The position numbers were made by a program, and so were the translations under genes. 64,000 bases of DNA, taken from Caulobacter sp. RHG1 (GTDB taxonomy: Bacteria; Pseudomonadota; Alphaproteobacteria; Caulobacterales; Caulobacteraceae). The stretch lies in the NCBI RefSeq assembly GCF_013181195.1, contig NZ_SMZP01000002.1, positions 434,001 through 498,000 of the forward strand, written 5' to 3'. Below are positions 60,648-64,000 of the stretch, piece by piece. A model generated the notes under the pieces. It was not told the DNA's origin and did not search any database. It saw only the letters and a list, made by a program, of their open reading frames with translations. Each line of letters starts with the position of its first letter. Position 1 is the stretch's first letter.

Positions 60648-62487
60648 CGCCGGCGGCGCCTCGGTCTTTCTTGAGCTTGCCGCCCTTCGCCGCCACACCG
60701 ACGAATTCGGCGCCGACGGCCATGCAGGAGAGCCGGGCCGACAGCATCAGGGTGTCGAGCTGCTTGACGCGCACTGAGCGCGCCCTGGTCGCGTTCGGCT
60801 TCCAGCAATCGTCGTGCTCGCATTCCGTCAGCTGCGGCTGAAGAACGATGACGGCGCGGCGATAGCTGGCCGGGAGGAAACGGGCGCGGGCGATCATGCC
60901 GCCTCGGGCGCCAACGCGCTTGCCGTCATACCAGACCGCGGTCGCGATCTGCTTATGTCGCCCGCGTTTAAGCTCATCGTGGAGGGTCTTGCTTTGAAGG
61001 TGGCGAAGGTTTTTGACGGCCTGGCCGACCACGACTTCGTAGTTTGAGACCGAAACGGCCCGGGTCAGGTCATTCGAGTTGGGCGCCTTGACGTGGATCA
61101 GCGTGACAGTGTTGTCGTCGGCGATATGGATGAAGTCGGCCATCTCCATGGAGCCGTCGTCGCAGGCCAGCCAGCCCTTCTGGCCGGTCGTGGCCAAGAC
61201 GTAGGCGAACAGGGAGTCGTCCATCTTCCCGTCTTCCTTGGGCGCGCCAATGACGTCGGGGAGCTTGAGCGTTCCATAGGGCTTGGGTTTCTCGTCCTCG
61301 ACCTCGTAGCCCGACAGATCCTCGAACTTCCATGGGAAGACCTGGTCGCGATAGGCGGACTGGTAACAACGACCCAGGCTGATCGCATGGCCGCTCTCAT
61401 AGTAGACCTTCAGCCACCTGGGGTCGGCGAGAAGGCTCGCGCAGTCCGCTCGCAGCGCCTCATCGCCCACCGTGGCGGGGTCCCAAACCGGCGTCGCGAC
61501 GATCGTCTCGCCGTCCAGCCGCACCGTGACATCGACCCGGCCGAGGCTTGTGTCCTTGAGCTTTACCATCGCGCCGAAACTGGGACCCGCGTTCGGCACG
61601 ACGCCGAACTCAGCCTCGTTGGCCCATAGCTGGGCTGCCTCGCGTTCGGCTTTCGACAGCTCCTCATCGGCGACCATTTCGGGCGGGGCCAGGGTGACCG
61701 CATAGGCCCGATCGACGTCGGCGAGATCGGAGACGGCTTGAGCCAAGGCCGCGAACTTGACCTTAGAGAGCGGCGGCGTGGCGACCGCATCGAAGATGAC
61801 GGTCAGCGCGTGCTTGAAGTCGTCCCAGGTCTTTGGCCGGTTCAGCCAGATCCTGCCCGAACCGGGTGCGGCCCCGATCAAGGCGTCAGCGCCACCTGGC
61901 CAGGCCACACGGGTCCGGACCGCTGAGTAATAGAAGCTCTGATCGCCGAGCGGGTCGAGCGCATACTCCAGCGCCGAGCCTGAAAGGGTCTTGGCGTTGG
62001 GCCGCGCATCGATGGGCGTATGAATGCCATTGAGCCACATCACGCTGGCCCGATCGCCGACGAAGGCTTGCTCGATCAGCGCGCGCGGCAAAGGACGAGC
62101 GATGGTCAGCAACCGGCTGAGCTTGTTCCGCAGCGCCGGATCCGATGTGGCCACGGCGGCGTGGTCGCCTCTGCACGCGACCACGATCAGATGATGATTG
62201 AGGTCCTGCAAGGGGCCCGTCGGGGCCCAGGGCGGCCGGCTGGCTTCCACGTACTGCAGCGTGGAGACGGACATGGCGCCAATCTCTTCCACGGCCGTCG
62301 TCTCCGGGATCGAGCGATCAACGCCGCCGCCCGATGCTACAGCCCCGCTCACCCGGGTGATGAGGTCGGCCATGAAGCCGGCTTCTGAAGGCGCTTCGGC
62401 TCGGGCGAGAAGCAAGGGGGCCAGGAACGGCCGAAGGTCGATGGCGGCGAGCGGTAGGTCGTCGCCAGCATTGTCAGGAAGCGCCAT
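60640..62487 (-). CDS. Unknown large protein with nuclease-like motif, coupled to Shedu
   Basis: 615 residues, no membrane span. About residues 445-468 read WLACDDGSMEMADFIHI then LIHVKAPNSND: Asp followed by His-Val-Lys in a beta-strand, like some PD-(D/E)xK cores. After it comes VSNYEVVVGQAVKNLRHLQS. A C-terminal CEHDDCW may bind metal. The N-terminal half gives no known domain. The 8-nt overlap with the Shedu gene suggests a two-part defence system. Family unknown to me. Confidence 0.7.
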   Translation of the reverse strand: MALPDNAGDDLPLAAIDLRPFLAPLLLARAEAPSEAGFMADLITRVSGAVASGGGVDRSIPETTAVEEIGAMSVSTLQYVEASRPPWAPTGPLQDLNHHLIVVACRGDHAAVATSDPALRNKLSRLLTIARPLPRALIEQAFVGDRASVMWLNGIHTPIDARPNAKTLSGSALEYALDPLGDQSFYYSAVRTRVAWPGGADALIGAAPGSGRIWLNRPKTWDDFKHALTVIFDAVATPPLSKVKFAALAQAVSDLADVDRAYAVTLAPPEMVADEELSKAEREAAQLWANEAEFGVVPNAGPSFGAMVKLKDTSLGRVDVTVRLDGETIVATPVWDPATVGDEALRADCASLLADPRWLKVYYESGHAISLGRCYQSAYRDQVFPWKFEDLSGYEVEDEKPKPYGTLKLPDVIGAPKEDGKMDDSLFAYVLATTGQKGWLACDDGSMEMADFIHIADDNTVTLIHVKAPNSNDLTRAVSVSNYEVVVGQAVKNLRHLQSKTLHDELKRGRHKQIATAVWYDGKRVGARGGMIARARFLPASYRRAVIVLQPQLTECEHDDCWKPNATRARSVRVKQLDTLMLSARLSCMAVGAEFVGVAAKGGKLKKDRGAAGDA

Positions 62488-62601
62488 GGCTCAGCTTAAC
62501 GCTACCTCGGCGCGCACGGCTAGCCACCACACGCGTATTGAGCGCGACAAGGTCAGATTGGGCCGTCATAGCCCCGGCCCCTACGATGAGCCGTATTGAA
62601 C

Positions 62602-62627
62602 GCGGCCGATCCCAAAGGATCGGCCGC
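62602..62627 (-). terminator. Hairpin behind the DUF3768 gene
   Basis: Perfect 11-bp stem with 4-nt loop, identical over all 26 nt to 51959-51984 behind the ParB-like gene. It lies 92 nt after the DUF3768 stop. Confidence 0.65.
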
Positions 62628-62718
62628 CCGGCGGCCCCTCGCCCCCCGCCTGCTTCGCCCCCGCCCTGCCAAGCCATCGTGACGCCGCCGCGCCGTCCAG
62701 CGGCGCGGCGGCGGATGG

Positions 62719-63051
62719 TCAGTATTCCTCCACCAACATCAGGGTCAGCACTCGCTTGGTCACGGCCGAGTCCGCCGGATTCGGCGAGCCCTTGCTGAGG
62801 TCGAGGTCGTAATAGTCGATCTTCCAGTACAGACGCACGCCACCGACCTCGAAGGCGCCGAAATCGCGTTCGCCGTGTGGGTCGTTGCCCTCGCTGAAGT
62901 CGGAAAAGCCGCGCACGGCGGCCACCGCCTGGACGAGAGCCATCGCCCCAAGGGCCTGGACGCCGGCCGTCAGCACCCAGCCTGCTCCGGGTTCGGCCCG
63001 ACAGGCGTCGTTCAGGGCCGCGATTGCGGCGGTATGGTCTTGCTCGGTCAT
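62719..63051 (-). CDS. DUF3768 protein
   Basis: 110 residues; VRGFSDFSEGNDPHGERDFG and RLYWKIDYYDLDLSKGS are the DUF3768 signature. Family common on alphaproteobacterial plasmids and islands beside DUF736 and ParB-like genes; function unknown. GAGGAG lies about 10 nt before ATG 63051. Confidence 0.88.
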   Translation of the reverse strand: MTEQDHTAAIAALNDACRAEPGAGWVLTAGVQALGAMALVQAVAAVRGFSDFSEGNDPHGERDFGAFEVGGVRLYWKIDYYDLDLSKGSPNPADSAVTKRVLTLMLVEEY

Positions 63052-63073
63052 AGGAATATTCTCCTCGGAGTTC

Positions 63074-63232
63074 GGGGTCAGGGCGCAAAGCGCGCCTGAC
63101 CCCGGCGCCCGTCGGCGAGACCGGGTGTGCAAACGGAGGGGCGGCTTCGCGGGGACCCGGCTGCAGGACCCGAAGGGTCCGAAGCTGGGCGGAAGCCGAT
63201 CCGAAGTGCGCCGAGGGCGGAGCCCTAAGCCC
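63074..63232 (-). promoter_or_regulatory. Structured leader of the DUF3768 gene (copy 2)
   Basis: Hairpin 63074-63103: 9-bp stem GGGGTCAGG/CCTGACCCC plus 3 inner pairs, AAAGC loop kept from copy 1 at 54242 while the stem bases differ but still pair. Block A (63112-63168) and block B (63180-63232) repeat those of copy 1. Between them GGACCC/GGGTCC forms a small GAA-loop hairpin (63167-63181). Confidence 0.65.
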
Positions 63233-63233
63233 C

Positions 63234-63455
63234 GCGCCCGCCAAGGCGGGCGCTTAGAAACAATGAAGCCTGCACAGGAGCCCGCGCGCAGCGCGTGGCG
63301 GGAGGCGGCGTCGAGCGGCCGGCGGCAGGCTCCAAAGCAGAGCTTTGGGGACTGCCCGTAGGGTCGCGCCCGAGGGAGCGGCGAAAGCCGCGGGACCGAG
63401 CGTGACCGCCGGTGGCTCTCCGGATCGGGCGAAGCCGGGCGCGAAAGCGCCCGGC
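63234..63455. other. Run of tight hairpins, possible structured RNA or REP-like DNA
   Basis: No gene in 63233-63570. Successive perfect stems: 63234-63253 (9 bp, AA loop), 63332-63348 (7 bp, with outer GGCAG/CTGCC), 63378-63391 (5 bp, GAAA loop) and 63434-63455 (9 bp, GAAA loop). GNRA-type loops read on the plus strand. 63456-63570 shows nothing further. Confidence 0.45.
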
Positions 63456-63570
63456 GAAAGCCCCAGGGTCCACGACGGCGCGAGCCAGCCGATGGATCCG
63501 AGACGCGGAGACGAACTGCCCATTCGATGGAGGATGCGGAACCCGAGCCGCCGCCAGGTCACCGCGTCGA

Positions 63571-64000
63571 TCACCCGATGTGGAGAAAGCAGATCAGGAT
63601 CGTCACCGTGACGGCGGACAAGGCGGTCGTCATCAGGATGGTCTTGGAGGTCACGACTGCTTCGCGCCCATAATACTCAGCCACCATGAACGGCCCCGTG
63701 CCCGTCGGCAGAGCCGCGATCACAACCGCGATCGCCATGAGCGCATGAGGCAAGCCCAGGGCGATCGCGGCAAGGCCGGTTAGAGCCGGCTGCCCGACAA
63801 GCTTCAACGCGGTAAACGCGATGGGCGGCGCTTTCGCACCAGGAACGTCACGCCGGATCGCCAAGAAGAGACCCAACGCGACCAGGGCGCAGGGCGTTGT
63901 GCTGCCGGCCAGCAGCCGCACGAACGTCTCCAGCGGTCCGCCCAGTGTCAGTCCGGCGGCTGACCACGCCAAGCCAAAGACCGGCGCGATCAGGAGCGGG
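63571..64000 (-). CDS. AEC-family transporter, 5' part beyond window
   Basis: C-terminal ~143 residues of an auxin-efflux-carrier-type membrane protein; the frame is open to the window end (LLIAPVFGLAWSAAGL). Membrane spans include LVALGLFLAIRR, LVGQPALTGLAAIALGLPH, and ALMAIAVVIAALPTGTGPFM with the conserved Pro-Thr-Gly turn, ending TVTILICFLHIG. Substrate unknown. Probably ordinary chromosome beyond the accessory region. Confidence 0.85.
   Translation of the reverse strand, partial: PLLIAPVFGLAWSAAGLTLGGPLETFVRLLAGSTTPCALVALGLFLAIRRDVPGAKAPPIAFTALKLVGQPALTGLAAIALGLPHALMAIAVVIAALPTGTGPFMVAEYYGREAVVTSKTILMTTALSAVTVTILICFLHIG

Overview
The window is GC-rich alphaproteobacterial DNA, most likely from Caulobacter or a close relative. 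This is inferred from a Caulobacter-type lasso peptide cluster, a DnaE2-type mutagenesis polymerase next to other repair genes, and alphaproteobacterial families such as DUF736, DUF2840, DUF2285 and DUF3768. No rRNA, tRNA, CRISPR array or insertion sequence was seen. Both ends cut through genes: dnaE2 on the left and an AEC transporter on the right.

Layout. 1-4.7 kb holds DNA repair genes (dnaE2, an AlkB-like dioxygenase, exonuclease III). 4.7-8.4 kb holds unassigned genes, a RES-domain (NAD-degrading toxin family) protein and an XRE regulator. 8.4-17.5 kb is a complete trb mating-pair operon on the minus strand (trbB, C, D, E, J, K, L, F, G, I and a DUF2274 gene), with most genes overlapping. 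17.5-29.5 kb is cargo lying between trbB and its usual neighbours: a TonB receptor and iron-uptake-type membrane operon, then a PD-(D/E)xK-type nuclease facing a TrlF-type PHP/ATPase. 29.5-37.3 kb is the rest of the conjugation module: CopG-like protein, TraG coupling protein, relaxase, lytic transglycosylase, TraF peptidase, DUF2840, HTH, DUF2285 and XRE genes. A palindrome-rich, oriT-like region sits in front of the relaxase gene. No integrase is present in the window.

37.4-48.5 kb is a lasso peptide system. An ECF sigma factor, a FecR anti-sigma, an STN-type TonB receptor and an Atxe2-type isopeptidase run on the plus strand. Facing them on the minus strand are the cyclase, a fused RRE/protease, four tiny precursor genes (35-37 codons) and a GntR-type regulator. 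All four leaders end in Leu-Thr-Gln before the predicted cores, three of which start with Ser. An almost identical 20-bp motif precedes the first and the last precursor. Together these genes could make four lasso peptides, recover them through the receptor, linearise them and sense them through sigma/FecR.

48.8-55.9 kb is accessory DNA: XRE, two DUF736 genes plus an inverted, broken third copy, a thermonuclease-like gene, a long ParB-like protein, small unknown genes and HU. Many of these genes have strong hairpins just upstream of their Shine-Dalgarno sequence. 56.1-62.5 kb looks like a defence island: an operon of a TIGR02391 protein, a paralogue of the cargo nuclease and a HEPN-like protein, facing an operon of a Shedu-type nuclease and a nuclease-like protein of unknown family. 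A DUF3768 gene follows. It shares its 5' leader and 3' hairpin with the ParB-like gene 9 kb away, and behind it lies a run of tight hairpins.
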